Shown piece after piece: positions 17,676-27,543 of a stretch of DNA of 64,000 bases (positions within the stretch are counted from its first letter, which is position 1; each line of letters starts with the position of its first letter). The position numbers were made by a program, and so were the translations under genes. This stretch comes from Acidocella sp. (lineage in GTDB: Bacteria; Pseudomonadota; Alphaproteobacteria; Acetobacterales; Acetobacteraceae): the NCBI GenBank assembly GCA_029077825.1, contig JAQNCT010000002.1, forward strand, positions 52,710 to 116,709. Reading direction: 5' to 3'. Under the pieces are notes generated by a model. It ran no database searches and had not been told where the DNA came from. It saw nothing but the letters and a program-made list of their open reading frames with translations.

Positions 17676-17710
17676 TGACGGCAATCGTCCCTGGCATGCA
17701 TCATGCTGAG

Positions 17711-17734
17711 CCCCGCGTCAGCGGGTCTCTTTTT
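17711..17734 (+). terminator. rho-independent terminator after gltA
   Basis: A short hairpin, CCCGC-GTCA-GCGGG, is followed by TCTCTTTTT. It lies 36 bases after the gltA stop and just before the K+ channel start. Confidence 0.7.
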
Positions 17735-17742
17735 AGCCCTCC

Positions 17743-18801
17743 ATGAACATTATCGGGCCACGCAGCCAGCGCTCATGGCTCGATTGGTTCGCCAACTCTC
17801 CAGCCCGAAACCTGATTTTTGGGTTGGCCTATATGCTGGTTATCGTTACCGGCGCCACCATAGCCTATGTGCTGGATGGCTGGTCATGGGGTGATGCTTT
17901 CTACTTCGTCATCATCACGGTGTTTACCGTTGGCTACGGCGAGGTTCATCCGATTGCGACATTTGATATGCGCGCGATCACCATCGCCACCATCATCCTC
18001 GGCTGCACTGGCATCATCTTCCTCACCGGTGCGCTGGTGCAGTTCATCACCATCGCCCAGATCCAGATTCTGCTAGGGACCAAGCGCATGAAAACGCAGA
18101 TCGAAAAAATGACCGGCCATGTCATCATTTGCGGCTATGGCCGCATCGGCCAGATGTTGTCCGAGGAGTTGCGGGCCGGCGGCATGGAATTCGTGGTGCT
18201 GGAACTAAATGAACAGCGCTATAACGAATCAACCAAGCACGGCAATCCGACAGTGCGCGGTGACGCCACCGACGAGAGCGTGCTGGAAGCCGTCGGGATT
18301 GCCCGTGCCCGGACCCTGGCCAGCGTGGTGCCAAACGATGCTGCGAATGTGTTTATCACCCTCTCGGCCCGCAATTTGAACAAAAACCTTGAAATCATCG
18401 CCCGCGGTGAAGTTGGCACCACCAAGTCCAAACTCCTGCAGGCTGGCGCCAATTCGGTGGTCGAACCGGCACATATCGGGGCCGAGCGAATTGGCCAGCT
18501 CATTATGTACCCGCAAAGCTCATCCTTTTCGGATAGTTCCGAGCGCATGCGCACTTTGGGTGTTGGCTTGCGCACCCTCGGGTTGGAGTTGGAAGTGATG
18601 GCGGTGGCGCATGACAGCCCGCTCGCCGGGGCCACCATTGAGGCCGCCGAGCACCAGGCCAGCGGCAGCCTGTTCGTCATCGCCATCAACCGCAAAAACG
18701 GCGAAAGCCTCTCCCGCCCGGACCCTGCCACCGTCATCGAGGCTGGTGATGGCGTGGTTATCATCACCCGCTCGGGCCGCAGCACCCCAAAAATCAGCTA
18801 A
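17743..18801 (+). CDS. potassium channel protein with RCK (TrkA-N) domain
   Basis: A 352-residue two-transmembrane K+ channel subunit. The pore has the selectivity filter TVGYG at residues 62-66 between two hydrophobic helices (about 25-45 and 75-103). The RCK/TrkA-N Rossmann domain follows, with GYGRIG at 131-136 binding a nucleotide, then a TrkA-C-like segment (about 255-350) with DSPLAGATIEAAE. The architecture matches MthK/Kch-type channels, gated by cytoplasmic ligands. It is transcribed after the gltA terminator with its own weak ribosome-binding site. No regulator is linked. Confidence 0.9.
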   Translation: MNIIGPRSQRSWLDWFANSPARNLIFGLAYMLVIVTGATIAYVLDGWSWGDAFYFVIITVFTVGYGEVHPIATFDMRAITIATIILGCTGIIFLTGALVQFITIAQIQILLGTKRMKTQIEKMTGHVIICGYGRIGQMLSEELRAGGMEFVVLELNEQRYNESTKHGNPTVRGDATDESVLEAVGIARARTLASVVPNDAANVFITLSARNLNKNLEIIARGEVGTTKSKLLQAGANSVVEPAHIGAERIGQLIMYPQSSSFSDSSERMRTLGVGLRTLGLELEVMAVAHDSPLAGATIEAAEHQASGSLFVIAINRKNGESLSRPDPATVIEAGDGVVIITRSGRSTPKIS

Positions 18802-18878
18802 GTAAATTCCAACCCCCTCGATTTTCCCGCATCGCAGCATTACATCGACCTCAACATTAACTTCCAAAGGTTTATCCA

Positions 18879-19943
18879 ATGCCTTCTCTATTTGACCCGT
18901 TGACCCTGGGTGATATCACCCTGCCGAATCGCATCATCATGGCCCCCCTTACCCGCGCCCGCGCCGGGGTTGAGCGCGTGCCCAACGCGTTGATGGCGCA
19001 ATATTACGCCGAACGCGCCACTGCGGGGCTGATCATCTCGGAAGCCACCTCGGTCACCCCGATGGGCGTTGGCTATGCCGATACCCCCGGCCTGTGGTCG
19101 GCGGAACAGGTTGAAGGCTGGAGACTGGTCACCCAGGCGGTGCATAAAGCCGGTGGCCGGATTTTTGCGCAGCTCTGGCATGTTGGACGTATTTCAGCGC
19201 CGATGTTCCTGAACGGTGAATTGCCAGTTTCTGCCAGCGCAATCGCTGCCGAGGGCCATGTCAGTCTGGTGCGGCCGGTACAAAATTATGTGGTGCCCCG
19301 CGCATTGGAAACATCTGAAATCCCGGGCATCGTGGAAGCCTACCGCAAGGCCGCCATGAACGCCCAGATGGCCGGGTTCGACGGCGTGGAAATCCACGGT
19401 GCCAATGGCTATTTGCTGGATCAATTCCTGCAGGATGGCTCCAACCACCGCACTGACGATTACGGCGGCAGCATCGCCAACCGCGCGCGCCTGATGCTCG
19501 AAGTCACTGACGGCGTGCTCTCGGTCTGGGAGCCTGGGCTGGTGGGGGTGCATCTGGCCCCGCGCATGGACTCTCATTCCATGGGCGATTCCGACCGTCT
19601 TGGCACCTTCTCCTACGTCGCCCGCGAGCTGGGCGAACGCGGCATCGCTTTCATTTGTGCCCGCGAGCACAAAGCCGAAGACTGGATCGGGCCGCAATTG
19701 AAGAAAATTTTTGGCGGCATCTATATCGCCAATGAGGGCTTCACCCAGCAGGCCGCGCAGGCCGTGCTCGACGCCGGCGAAGCTGATGCCGTGGCCTGGG
19801 GCAAATTATTCATTGCCAACCCCGACCTTGTTGAACGCTTCAAAACCGCAGCACCGCTGAACGAACCTAACCCGGCAACTTTCTATGCCAATGGCGCCAC
19901 TGGCTACACTGACTACCCGGCCCTGCAACAGCAAGCTGCCTGA
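18879..19943 (+). CDS. alkene reductase, Old Yellow Enzyme family
   Basis: A 354-residue FMN-dependent TIM-barrel ene-reductase of the NemA/OYE family. Seen are LPNRIIMAPLTRARA at the N-terminus, the AQLWHVGRIS segment, the GVEIHGANGYLLDQFLQD motif with the substrate-binding His-Asn pair, and the NRARLMLEV segment. Such enzymes reduce activated C=C bonds, nitroaromatics or nitrate esters using NAD(P)H. AAAGG precedes the ATG. The gene is monocistronic and ends at a strong bidirectional terminator. Confidence 0.92.
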   Translation: MPSLFDPLTLGDITLPNRIIMAPLTRARAGVERVPNALMAQYYAERATAGLIISEATSVTPMGVGYADTPGLWSAEQVEGWRLVTQAVHKAGGRIFAQLWHVGRISAPMFLNGELPVSASAIAAEGHVSLVRPVQNYVVPRALETSEIPGIVEAYRKAAMNAQMAGFDGVEIHGANGYLLDQFLQDGSNHRTDDYGGSIANRARLMLEVTDGVLSVWEPGLVGVHLAPRMDSHSMGDSDRLGTFSYVARELGERGIAFICAREHKAEDWIGPQLKKIFGGIYIANEGFTQQAAQAVLDAGEADAVAWGKLFIANPDLVERFKTAAPLNEPNPATFYANGATGYTDYPALQQQAA

Positions 19944-19950
19944 TAAACAT

Positions 19951-19980
19951 AAAAAGCCGGGGCATCATCCCCGGCTTTTT
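19951..19980. terminator. bidirectional rho-independent terminator
   Basis: A perfect 12-base-pair hairpin (AAAAAGCCGGGG, loop CATCAT, CCCCGGCTTTTT) lies between the convergent OYE and CYTH-CHAD genes and touches the stop of the latter. A-tract and T-tract flanks allow termination from both sides. Confidence 0.9.
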
Positions 19981-21547
19981 AATCCCAGAACAGCCGGGCT
20001 TTTCGGAATGACCGCCAGTCTTCCCTCAAAACATCATCGTCGGTGGCAGCCCCCCGGCCGCACCATCCCAGAATAATCCCAGCGGCCCGCGAGTTCGCGC
20101 CGTTGATCTGATGAACCATCTGAATGGCAACATTCAGATCATTGAAGATCCCCAACTGGTCCTGCAATCGCGCGGCGGCTTTGGTGTAGGTTTTCACCTG
20201 CGTAGGGTTGTTGAACATCGGGCCGAACAATTCCGCCACGTAGCGCAATTTTTTCAGGCCAATCCGCAGTTCATGCCGCTGGTGCGGCGAGAGCGCCACA
20301 ATATGCTTGCCGCGTTTCAATAGTTTATGATGCAGCCTTGATAAATTCTGGCTTGCAAACTCCTGTGCTGGCACCGTCAGCCGAGGCAACGCCTCACCCG
20401 GCAGCGCATTGCGCCAACCGGACCTTGCCACAAATGCCTGGGCGGAAAGCACAAAGCGCGTGGTAGCGGGGGCCGCCAGCATCAGCCGCGCCGCCTCATA
20501 CGCCGCCTCCTGGCGCTGTTCACAATCTGCGATAATTTCCTCAAATCCCAACTCGTCGGGAAACGCCGCCAGCGGACCTTCACGCACCAAAGACATAAAC
20601 ACATCCAGATTGCGGGCCTCGCCAAGCAACGCGGCAATCTGCTTGGCCTCCTCACGCAAACTGATAAATTCAGGGCATGGAAAGGCTCGCTGGAACAGCC
20701 CCAGAATCGCGCGCAAGCGCCGCAGCGCCACCCGCATCTGATGCACGGCCCCAATTGCATCACCGGTTTCAAACGCCGGCCAGTTAGCTGCAAACTGCGC
20801 GAGACAACTATTGATCGCCCGCCCGATTGCCTCATCCACGGTTGGCGTGCCATCCAGCACGGCATGGGAGCGCACCGATTCCGGCCTGGTTCCGGCGGCC
20901 AGCATGTTACCGCGATCAGACTTCGCGAGCATTCCCAGCCGGACCGGAAACTGCTCAGCCAGCGCAACACCCAGCCGGTATAAATCCGCCACCTCCCCGG
21001 CTTTCAGTTCCAGTTCAATTTCCCGGATCGGCATGGTCACGTCACCGGCGGTAATCCCCCCCGCGTCAAAGGCTATTTCAACGCTGCTGGTCTCGCTGCG
21101 GATCATATGCGTCGCCCGGCGGATATCCGTGGCATAAATCGCCGACAACGCGCGGCCTTGCGTGGCATCGTGGATCATCCCGGCCATTTCGGCGCCAAAT
21201 AAGGCAGGGTCGGGCTGAGATTGAGCCGTCATCACTTCAATTTCGCCGCGCTCGAAAATACCGCCAGGAAATCCACCGCTCCATTTCAGGGTCATCATAT
21301 GCCCACGTGGCATGCTGCGCATCCGCAGCACCATTTTATGGCGCTGCAAATCACCCTGTTCGGTATCAAAATACACAGTATGCAACCGGCGGCTTGGCGC
21401 CCGGCGGCCATTCAGCCCGAGCAGCGGCCATTGCTGCACCGCCTTGAACCCCGATTCGCCCACCAGAAATTTAAGCTCCACCTCCCGGTTAACCGGCTTG
21501 ATCTGCGCTACGGCAGGACGAACGGGAGGGAGCATGGCCTGAGACAA
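19979..21547 (-). CDS. CYTH and CHAD domain-containing protein
   Basis: A 522-residue two-domain protein. The N-terminal CYTH domain (about residues 20-210) opens with the signature EVELKFL at 22-28 and is followed by charged strands typical of triphosphate tunnel enzymes. The C-terminal CHAD domain (about 245-515) is a histidine/arginine-rich helical region with repeated HQMRVALRRLRA and LRIGLKKLRYVAELF patterns. CYTH-CHAD proteins hydrolyse inorganic triphosphate or bind polyphosphate. A TTG start at 21547 has AGGA upstream; an ATG at 21535 is the alternative. No ppk or ppx gene lies nearby. Confidence 0.88.
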   Translation of the reverse strand: MSQAMLPPVRPAVAQIKPVNREVELKFLVGESGFKAVQQWPLLGLNGRRAPSRRLHTVYFDTEQGDLQRHKMVLRMRSMPRGHMMTLKWSGGFPGGIFERGEIEVMTAQSQPDPALFGAEMAGMIHDATQGRALSAIYATDIRRATHMIRSETSSVEIAFDAGGITAGDVTMPIREIELELKAGEVADLYRLGVALAEQFPVRLGMLAKSDRGNMLAAGTRPESVRSHAVLDGTPTVDEAIGRAINSCLAQFAANWPAFETGDAIGAVHQMRVALRRLRAILGLFQRAFPCPEFISLREEAKQIAALLGEARNLDVFMSLVREGPLAAFPDELGFEEIIADCEQRQEAAYEAARLMLAAPATTRFVLSAQAFVARSGWRNALPGEALPRLTVPAQEFASQNLSRLHHKLLKRGKHIVALSPHQRHELRIGLKKLRYVAELFGPMFNNPTQVKTYTKAAARLQDQLGIFNDLNVAIQMVHQINGANSRAAGIILGWCGRGAATDDDVLREDWRSFRKARLFWD

Positions 21548-21613
21548 GCGTGTCCTAATGAATTGTTAAGTCAGTTACGTTACCGGAGCTTGTTCATGTA
21601 GTGCAACCACCAA

Positions 21614-22798
21614 TTATAAGCTATGACTTAGTTCAATCTTCCGGCTTAAACGCTCTGAAAATAAAACAAAAACTGTTGATATTAACGTCGCCACCGTACC
21701 GATGCCAAACAAAATTTCATAATTCTCTGTGGCGTGGAACAGGCTGGAGAAAGCTGCGGCACTCACCGCCTGCATCACAGCGTAGGTCATGGTGGCCAGC
21801 CCCCAATTTGCCGCCAGCCGGTTCGGCGCCACCAACGAGGCGATCGCGCCGGATGTCAGCAATACCGCGCCCAACGCCACCGCCCCCACCCCGAATGCCG
21901 AGATCGACAGGCCGATCACGCTGCCGGTGAACATCGGCACCGCCACGGCTGCCGTCATCACCACATAGGCGCCGACCAGGGTTTTCAAAAACCCTACCCG
22001 GTCGGCGATCCGTCCGAGAATTGGCGGCCCCAGAGCAGCAGCTACGCCCAATATGGCGGAAACATTTGCCCCCGCCGCCACGCCGCGGTGCAGCCCAATG
22101 GCAACGAAGCTGGCCAGAAACAGCATGTGCGGCAGAAACCCGAAGGCGCAGAGCGCATAACCGATGATCAACAATGCCACCGGCTTGTTCAAAACCTGCT
22201 TGCCGGATGGGCGCGCCGCCGGGGTAATCACCGCAGGCGGCATCATCAGCCCCACCGCCACGGTGGCCAACAGGCTAAAGCCACCCAGCAGCGCCCAGGT
22301 CATCGGCAGGCCAAACGCTAAAAACCTTGGAATCAACAGCCCAGACAGCATCATGCCGGTGCCCATACCGGCAAACGTAATGCCGCCAACTTGGCCGCGT
22401 TTGGCAGGCGGGGCGCGGCCCACCACGGCGGCGGCCATCAGTACCATCAGAGCACCGCCGGTGATGCCGGTCAGCAGCCGCCACACGCCGGCGTAATAAA
22501 CCCCAAAATTCCAGGCCGAGGCGATCAGGCTGAGCGCCGTCAGCCCCATCAGCGTGGTCACGGCGGCGCGGGTATGGATTGGCCGGTGCCACGCCCGCAT
22601 TCCGGCTGCGCCGATTAAATACCCCAGTAAATTCGTCGCCCCCAGCCAAAAGGCGGCGGCGGCGGTGAACCAGTGCGCCGCCACCAGTGCTGGCACCAAC
22701 GGCGAATAGCCGAACCGGGCAATCCCAATCCCCACCAGCATCGCAAGCAACCCGCAACTCGCCGCCCGGTACAGCGGGAAGGTCTTTTCATCATTCAT
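21614..22798 (-). CDS. YbfB/YjiJ family MFS transporter
   Basis: A 394-residue membrane protein with about 12 helices. The first helix, LLAMLVGIGIARFGYSPLVPALV, is diagnostic for the YbfB/YjiJ branch of the major facilitator superfamily. Substrates in this branch are largely unknown. The ATG at 22798 puts the first helix 15 residues in; the longer frame up to 22867 adds 23 residues with no homologous character. It is divergent from purC, with about 120 bases in between, which may hold promoters for both. Confidence 0.82.
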   Translation of the reverse strand: MNDEKTFPLYRAASCGLLAMLVGIGIARFGYSPLVPALVAAHWFTAAAAFWLGATNLLGYLIGAAGMRAWHRPIHTRAAVTTLMGLTALSLIASAWNFGVYYAGVWRLLTGITGGALMVLMAAAVVGRAPPAKRGQVGGITFAGMGTGMMLSGLLIPRFLAFGLPMTWALLGGFSLLATVAVGLMMPPAVITPAARPSGKQVLNKPVALLIIGYALCAFGFLPHMLFLASFVAIGLHRGVAAGANVSAILGVAAALGPPILGRIADRVGFLKTLVGAYVVMTAAVAVPMFTGSVIGLSISAFGVGAVALGAVLLTSGAIASLVAPNRLAANWGLATMTYAVMQAVSAAAFSSLFHATENYEILFGIGTVATLISTVFVLFSERLSRKIELSHSL

Positions 22799-22919
22799 AC
22801 GACGCTCATAGAGGACAGCCATGCTGCCAGGAAGTAGGGCAAATTCACCCCAGCCATGGCGCTGCATCCGGTTGGTTGATATACACGCCTTTCCATTTTA
22901 CGGATAATGAAGGACGAAC

Positions 22920-23684
22920 ATGGCCCGCCGCCGGCAGCTCTACGAAGGCAAAGCAAAAATCTTGTTTGAAGGGCCCGAGCCCGGAACACTCGTGCAATAT
23001 TTCAAGGACGACGCCACTGCCTTTAACGCCCAGAAAAAAGGCACAATCACCGGGAAAGGTGTGCTGAATAACCGTATCAGCGAATTCCTGATGATCAAGC
23101 TGGCCGAGATCAATATCCCGACCCATTTCATCCGCCGCCTCAACATGCGCGAGCAATTGATCAAGGAGGTTGAGATCATCCCGGTTGAGGTGGTGGTGCG
23201 TAACATCGCCGCTGGGTCGCTCTCATCGCGCCTTGGCATCCCTGAGGGCACACGCCTGCCACGCAGCATCGTTGAATATTACTATAAAAACGACCAGCTC
23301 GGTGACCCTATGGTGGCCGAGGAACACATCACCGCCTTCGGTTGGGCGACGCCGCCGGACATGGATGATATTGTGCACCTCACCCTGCGCATTAATGACT
23401 TCCTCACCGGCCTGTTTCTCGGTGTTGGCATCACCTTGGTTGATTTCAAAATCGAATTTGGCCGGTTGTTTGAGAACGAGGACATGCGGATTGTGCTGGC
23501 TGATGAGATCAGCCCGGATAATTGCCGCCTGTGGGATTCCAAAACCAACGAGAAAATGGACAAAGACCGCTTCCGCCGCGATCTTGGTAAAATCGAAGAA
23601 GCCTATCAGGAGGTCGCCCGCCGCCTAGGGATTCTCCCCGAAGCCGGCACACGCGACATGAAGGGCCCGGAGATGATGCAGTGA
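22920..23684 (+). CDS. purC: phosphoribosylaminoimidazole-succinocarboxamide synthase (SAICAR synthetase)
   Basis: A 254-residue enzyme joining aspartate to CAIR in purine synthesis. It begins [16 protein letters not shown], has [19 protein letters not shown] and [17 protein letters not shown] motifs with ATP and substrate contacts, and the [10 protein letters not shown] block. AAGGA lies before the ATG. It is the first gene of a compact purC-purS-purQ-purL operon and overlaps purS by four bases. Confidence 0.96.
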   Translation: MARRRQLYEGKAKILFEGPEPGTLVQYFKDDATAFNAQKKGTITGKGVLNNRISEFLMIKLAEINIPTHFIRRLNMREQLIKEVEIIPVEVVVRNIAAGSLSSRLGIPEGTRLPRSIVEYYYKNDQLGDPMVAEEHITAFGWATPPDMDDIVHLTLRINDFLTGLFLGVGITLVDFKIEFGRLFENEDMRIVLADEISPDNCRLWDSKTNEKMDKDRFRRDLGKIEEAYQEVARRLGILPEAGTRDMKGPEMMQ

Positions 23685-23923
23685 AAGCCATCGTCACGGT
23701 CATGCTGAAAGACGGTGTGTTGGACCCGCAAGGCAAAGCCATTGGTCATGCCTTGAACAATCTCGGCTTTGCCCAGGTGGGTGATGTCCGCGCCGGTAAA
23801 ATCATCGAACTTACCCTGAGCGAAACCGACCCCGTGGCCGCCAAGGTCGCCGCCGAAGACATGGCCCAAAAGCTGCTGGCCAATATGGTGATCGAGAGCT
23901 TCAAGGTCGAGATTTCGGCTTAA
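23681..23923 (+). CDS. purS: phosphoribosylformylglycinamidine synthase subunit PurS
   Basis: An 80-residue small subunit of the three-part FGAM synthase (PurSQL). It shows the family's [17 protein letters not shown] start and the GKIIELTL strand. It bridges PurQ and PurL and helps channel ammonia. The start is GTG, overlapping the purC stop in GTGA. The length is standard. Presence of purS agrees with the short PurL encoded downstream. Confidence 0.95.
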   Translation: MKAIVTVMLKDGVLDPQGKAIGHALNNLGFAQVGDVRAGKIIELTLSETDPVAAKVAAEDMAQKLLANMVIESFKVEISA

Positions 23924-23963
23924 GTCCGCCCCTTGGGCCCTAAATAAACTAAAAGGTATCGCC

Positions 23964-24626
23964 ATGCTTGCCACCGGCATTCTTCTCTTCCCCGGCATCA
24001 ACCGCGAGCGCGATATGGCGATTGCGGTTGAACAAAGCTTTGGTCGTGCGCCACGCGTGATCTGGCACAAGGAAACTGACCTGTCGGGGCTCGACCTTAT
24101 TATCATCCCAGGTGGCTTTTCATTTGGTGATTATCTGCGCTGCGGTGCCATGGCTGCCCAAAGCCCCGTGATGCAGGCCGTAAAAACCCATGCCGCCCGC
24201 GGCGGCTATGTGCTGGGGGTTTGCAACGGCTTTCAAATCCTTACCGAATCCGGCTTGTTACCTGGCGCCTTGCTGCGCAACGCGGGCTTGCGCTTCCTTT
24301 CGATGGACACCACGCTAAGCGTCGAGCGCAATGATACTATTTTTACTTCGCACTACCAAAAGGGCCAGGTTTTCCGTGCCCCAATGGCACATGGCGATGG
24401 TAATTACACAGCTGACCCTGCCACGCTTGACCGTTTAGAAGGTGAAGGGCTGGTGGCATTCCGCTACGCCGATGAAAATCGCAATGGCTCAGCCCGCGCC
24501 ATCGCTGGAATTTATTCGCCCAACCATCGCATCCTGGGCCTGATGCCTCACCCTGAGGACCTCGTTGACCCGCTAATGGGCGGTACTGACGGCAAACCCC
24601 TTTTTGATTCTTTGGCAGCCGCATGA
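23964..24626 (+). CDS. purQ: phosphoribosylformylglycinamidine synthase subunit PurQ
   Basis: A 220-residue class I glutamine amidotransferase that supplies ammonia to PurL. The nucleophile Cys is in GVCNGFQIL near residue 87, and the catalytic His-x-Glu is in PHPEDLVDP near the C-terminus. The N-terminus [14 protein letters not shown] is typical. AAAAGG precedes the ATG. The stop overlaps the purL start in ATGA. Confidence 0.96.
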   Translation: MLATGILLFPGINRERDMAIAVEQSFGRAPRVIWHKETDLSGLDLIIIPGGFSFGDYLRCGAMAAQSPVMQAVKTHAARGGYVLGVCNGFQILTESGLLPGALLRNAGLRFLSMDTTLSVERNDTIFTSHYQKGQVFRAPMAHGDGNYTADPATLDRLEGEGLVAFRYADENRNGSARAIAGIYSPNHRILGLMPHPEDLVDPLMGGTDGKPLFDSLAAA

Positions 24627-26827
24627 AACCCAGCGGCGCGGAGCGCGCTGACATCATGGTTAACGCAGTATTAGCGAAATCCTTCGGCCTGAATGCCGAG
24701 GAATACGCCAAAGTCCTCACCATCATGGGCCGCACGCCCAGCTTCACCGAGCTTGGCATTTTCTCGGTCATGTGGTCGGAGCATTGCTCGTATAAATCGT
24801 CCCGGGTTTGGCTAAAAACCCTGCCCACCAAGGCGCCCTGGGTCATCCACGGCCCGGGCGAGAATGCCGGCGTGATTGATATCGGCGAAAATCTGGCCGC
24901 GATATTCAAAATGGAGTCGCATAACCACCCAAGCTTTATTGAGCCCTACCAGGGTGCGGCCACCGGCGTTGGCGGCATATTGCGTGATGTGTTCACCATG
25001 GGGGCCCGCCCCATCGCCAACCTTAACGCGTTGCGCTTTGGTGACCCGAAGCTGCCTGTTACCAAGCGCGTGGTTGATGGTGTGGTGCGCGGCATTGGTG
25101 GTTACGGCAACTGCGTGGGCGTGCCCACCGTTGGTGGTGAGGTGAATTTCCACCCCGCCTATAATGGTAACCCGCTGGTCAATGCCATGACAGTTGGTAT
25201 CGCGGCACAGGACAAAATCTTCCTTTCGGCAGCCGCCGGCATTGGCAACCCGGTGGTGTATGTAGGGTCTAAAACCGGGCGCGATGGAATTCACGGCGCC
25301 ACCATGGCCAGCACTGAGTTTGATGCCAACACCGCTGAAAAACGCCCCACCGTGCAAGTGGGTGACCCGTTCACTGAAAAACTCCTTATCGAAGCCTGCC
25401 TGGAATTGATGCAAACAGACGCGATCGTCGCCATCCAGGACATGGGTGCCGCCGGGCTTACTTCATCCTCAGTTGAAATGGCCGGCAAGGGCGGTGTCGG
25501 CATCGAGCTTAATCTGGACAACGTGCCGCAGCGTGAAACCGGCATGTCAGCCTATGAGATGATGCTGTCCGAGAGCCAGGAGCGGATGCTGCTGGTGCTA
25601 AAGCCCGAACGCTCAGAAATGGCGCGCGCCATTATTGAAAAATGGGATCTTGATTATGCCATCATCGGCAAAATCACCAACACTGGCCGCATCGTCATCA
25701 CCCATAAAGGCGTGGTGGAAGCGGATATTGAACTGGCACCCTTATCAGATGAAGCCCCGCTTTATCACCGCCCTTACACCAGTGCCGCCAAACCAGCCCC
25801 GCTGGGTGAAACCCAAGACCCTGTTGGCTTCGAGGCCGCACTTCTCAAACTCATGGCCTGCCCTGATATCGCGTCCCGCCGCTGGATTTTCGACCAATAT
25901 GACTCAACTGTCGGCGGTCAAACCATCAAGCGCCCAGCGCAAGCTGATGCCGCCATTGTGCGCCTCGAGGGCACCAACCGCGCTCTGGCCATCACCACTG
26001 ACTGCACGCCCCGCTACTGCGCCGCTGATGCTGAGGCTGGTGGCGCGCAAGCCGTGGCCGAAGCCTGGCGCAATATTACCGCCACCGGCGCATTACCATT
26101 GGCCGTGACTGACAATATGAATTTCGGCAACCCGGAAAAACCCGAAATCATGGGACAGTTTGTCGATGCCATTAAAGGCATGGCCGCCGCCTGCACCGCG
26201 CTCGCGTTTCCGGTCGTCTCCGGCAATGTCTCACTTTACAATGAGACCGAAGGCAAAGGCATCCTCCCCACTCCGGCCATTGGCGCGGTCGGCGTGATCG
26301 AGGACGCCTCACGCGCCACCGGCCTTGCCATCGCCCCCGGCCAGCAACTCATTCTGATCGGTGATACCAAAGGCGCACTCGGCCAGTCTCTCTGGCTACG
26401 TGAAATCCTTGGCCGCGAAGATGGCGCCCCGCCGGAAGTAAACCTGCTGAACGAGCGCGAAAACGGCGATTTCGTGCGCGAACATATTTTGAACGGCACC
26501 GTTCATGCCTGCCATGATCTCTCAGATGGTGGTCTTGCAGTGGCTCTGGTGGAAATGGCGCTGGCCGGCGGCACCGGCCTCACCCTACACCCCGCCCCGG
26601 CGCATATCCCGGCCCACGCCTATTGGTTCGGCGAAGACCAGGCCCGCTATGTCCTTGCCGTCAGCAACCCCACTGCCATCCTCACCGCCGCCCACGCCGC
26701 CGGCATACAAGCCCGCCATATTGGCCATGCCGGCGGTAACAATTTGACACTAACCGGAGCCAACCCCATATCTCTGACTACCCTGCGCGACGCCCATGAG
26801 GGGTTCTTCCCCAACTGGTTCGCGTGA
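24623..26827 (+). CDS. purL: phosphoribosylformylglycinamidine synthase subunit PurL
   Basis: A 734-residue ATP-dependent synthetase subunit, the short PurL type that works with PurS and PurQ. Characteristic segments are [15 protein letters not shown] with catalytic His, [27 protein letters not shown], the [17 protein letters not shown] block, and [17 protein letters not shown] near the C-terminus. The ATG overlaps purQ. bolA and grxD follow closely, which is a frequent alphaproteobacterial order. Confidence 0.97.
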   Translation: MKPSGAERADIMVNAVLAKSFGLNAEEYAKVLTIMGRTPSFTELGIFSVMWSEHCSYKSSRVWLKTLPTKAPWVIHGPGENAGVIDIGENLAAIFKMESHNHPSFIEPYQGAATGVGGILRDVFTMGARPIANLNALRFGDPKLPVTKRVVDGVVRGIGGYGNCVGVPTVGGEVNFHPAYNGNPLVNAMTVGIAAQDKIFLSAAAGIGNPVVYVGSKTGRDGIHGATMASTEFDANTAEKRPTVQVGDPFTEKLLIEACLELMQTDAIVAIQDMGAAGLTSSSVEMAGKGGVGIELNLDNVPQRETGMSAYEMMLSESQERMLLVLKPERSEMARAIIEKWDLDYAIIGKITNTGRIVITHKGVVEADIELAPLSDEAPLYHRPYTSAAKPAPLGETQDPVGFEAALLKLMACPDIASRRWIFDQYDSTVGGQTIKRPAQADAAIVRLEGTNRALAITTDCTPRYCAADAEAGGAQAVAEAWRNITATGALPLAVTDNMNFGNPEKPEIMGQFVDAIKGMAAACTALAFPVVSGNVSLYNETEGKGILPTPAIGAVGVIEDASRATGLAIAPGQQLILIGDTKGALGQSLWLREILGREDGAPPEVNLLNERENGDFVREHILNGTVHACHDLSDGGLAVALVEMALAGGTGLTLHPAPAHIPAHAYWFGEDQARYVLAVSNPTAILTAAHAAGIQARHIGHAGGNNLTLTGANPISLTTLRDAHEGFFPNWFA

Positions 26828-26846
26828 TTTTACAAGGATAACCACT

Positions 26847-27080
26847 ATGGCAATGCCCGCCTCCGAAATCGAAAAACTGATCAAAGCCGCCCTCCCGGAC
26901 GCACAGATCACCATTGAAGATTTGGCTGGCGATAATGACCATTTTGCGGCTACCGTTATCTCTGAAGCGTTTCGCGGGATGCCCCGTGTGCGCCAACACC
27001 AACTCGTTTACGCAGCGCTGCAAGGGCGTATGGGCGGCGAACTTCACGCGCTCGCCCTGCAAACCTCAGCCCCCGAATAA
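26847..27080 (+). CDS. BolA family protein
   Basis: A 77-residue BolA/IbaG-type protein. It has the expected order: IEKLIKAALPDAQITIEDLAGDNDHFAATVIS and then FRGMPRVRQHQLVYAAL with the conserved His that takes part in Fe-S cluster ligation. The ATG at 26847 has AAGGAT upstream; longer in-frame starts would enter purL. BolA proteins form [2Fe-2S]-bridged heterodimers with monothiol glutaredoxins, and the next gene encodes exactly such a partner nine bases later. Confidence 0.92.
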   Translation: MAMPASEIEKLIKAALPDAQITIEDLAGDNDHFAATVISEAFRGMPRVRQHQLVYAALQGRMGGELHALALQTSAPE

Positions 27081-27089
27081 GGACCGATT

Positions 27090-27428
27090 ATGGACAATCC
27101 CGTTTTTGCTGAAATTCAAACCCACATCGACTCAAGCCCCGTCATGCTCTTCATGAAAGGCACCCCGATGTTCCCGCAATGCGGCTTCTCCGCGCGCGTC
27201 ATCCAAATCCTCAAACACGCTGACGTGCCGTATAAAACCGTCAACGTGCTGGAAAACGCTGAAATCCGTGACGCTATCAAAGAATTTTCAAGCTGGCCCA
27301 CCATCCCGCAACTCTACATTAAAGGTGAGTTCATCGGCGGCTGCGACATTGTCACCGAAATGTACCAGTCCGGCGAACTACAAACTCTGCTCACCGAAAA
27401 AGGCATCTCCCATAACGCAGCTGCCTGA
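27090..27428 (+). CDS. grxD: monothiol glutaredoxin, Grx4 family
   Basis: A 112-residue CGFS-type glutaredoxin. The single-cysteine motif CGFS is at residues 31-34, the WPTIPQLYIKGEFIGGCDI region provides the glutathione-binding TVP-like loop and GGCD motif. These proteins carry or deliver [2Fe-2S] clusters with glutathione, often with BolA, encoded just upstream. AAGGA is well placed before the ATG. Likely cotranscribed with purL and bolA. Confidence 0.95.
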   Translation: MDNPVFAEIQTHIDSSPVMLFMKGTPMFPQCGFSARVIQILKHADVPYKTVNVLENAEIRDAIKEFSSWPTIPQLYIKGEFIGGCDIVTEMYQSGELQTLLTEKGISHNAAA

Positions 27429-27443
27429 GGGGGTAGGATAAGG

Positions 27444-27498
27444 AAGGCCATGGGGCTTTGCCCCCTGGACCGCCACTGAGAACAAAGCCGCTGGCCTT
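27444..27498. repeat. intergenic hairpin repeat (GGGGCTTTGCCCC type)
   Basis: A 55-base element bounded by AAGGCCA and its complement TGGCCTT, with an inner hairpin GGGGC-TTTG-CCCC. I associate near-identical GGGGCTNTGCCCC-type intergenic elements with Acetobacteraceae genomes. It lies between grxD and the glycosyltransferase gene and could act as a terminator-like or attenuating structure. No second copy is seen in this window. Confidence 0.45.
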
Positions 27499-27543
27499 AA
27501 GCGCTCCCACTTTAAACGCATTAGCCGCCCAGGCGTCGCTGTT

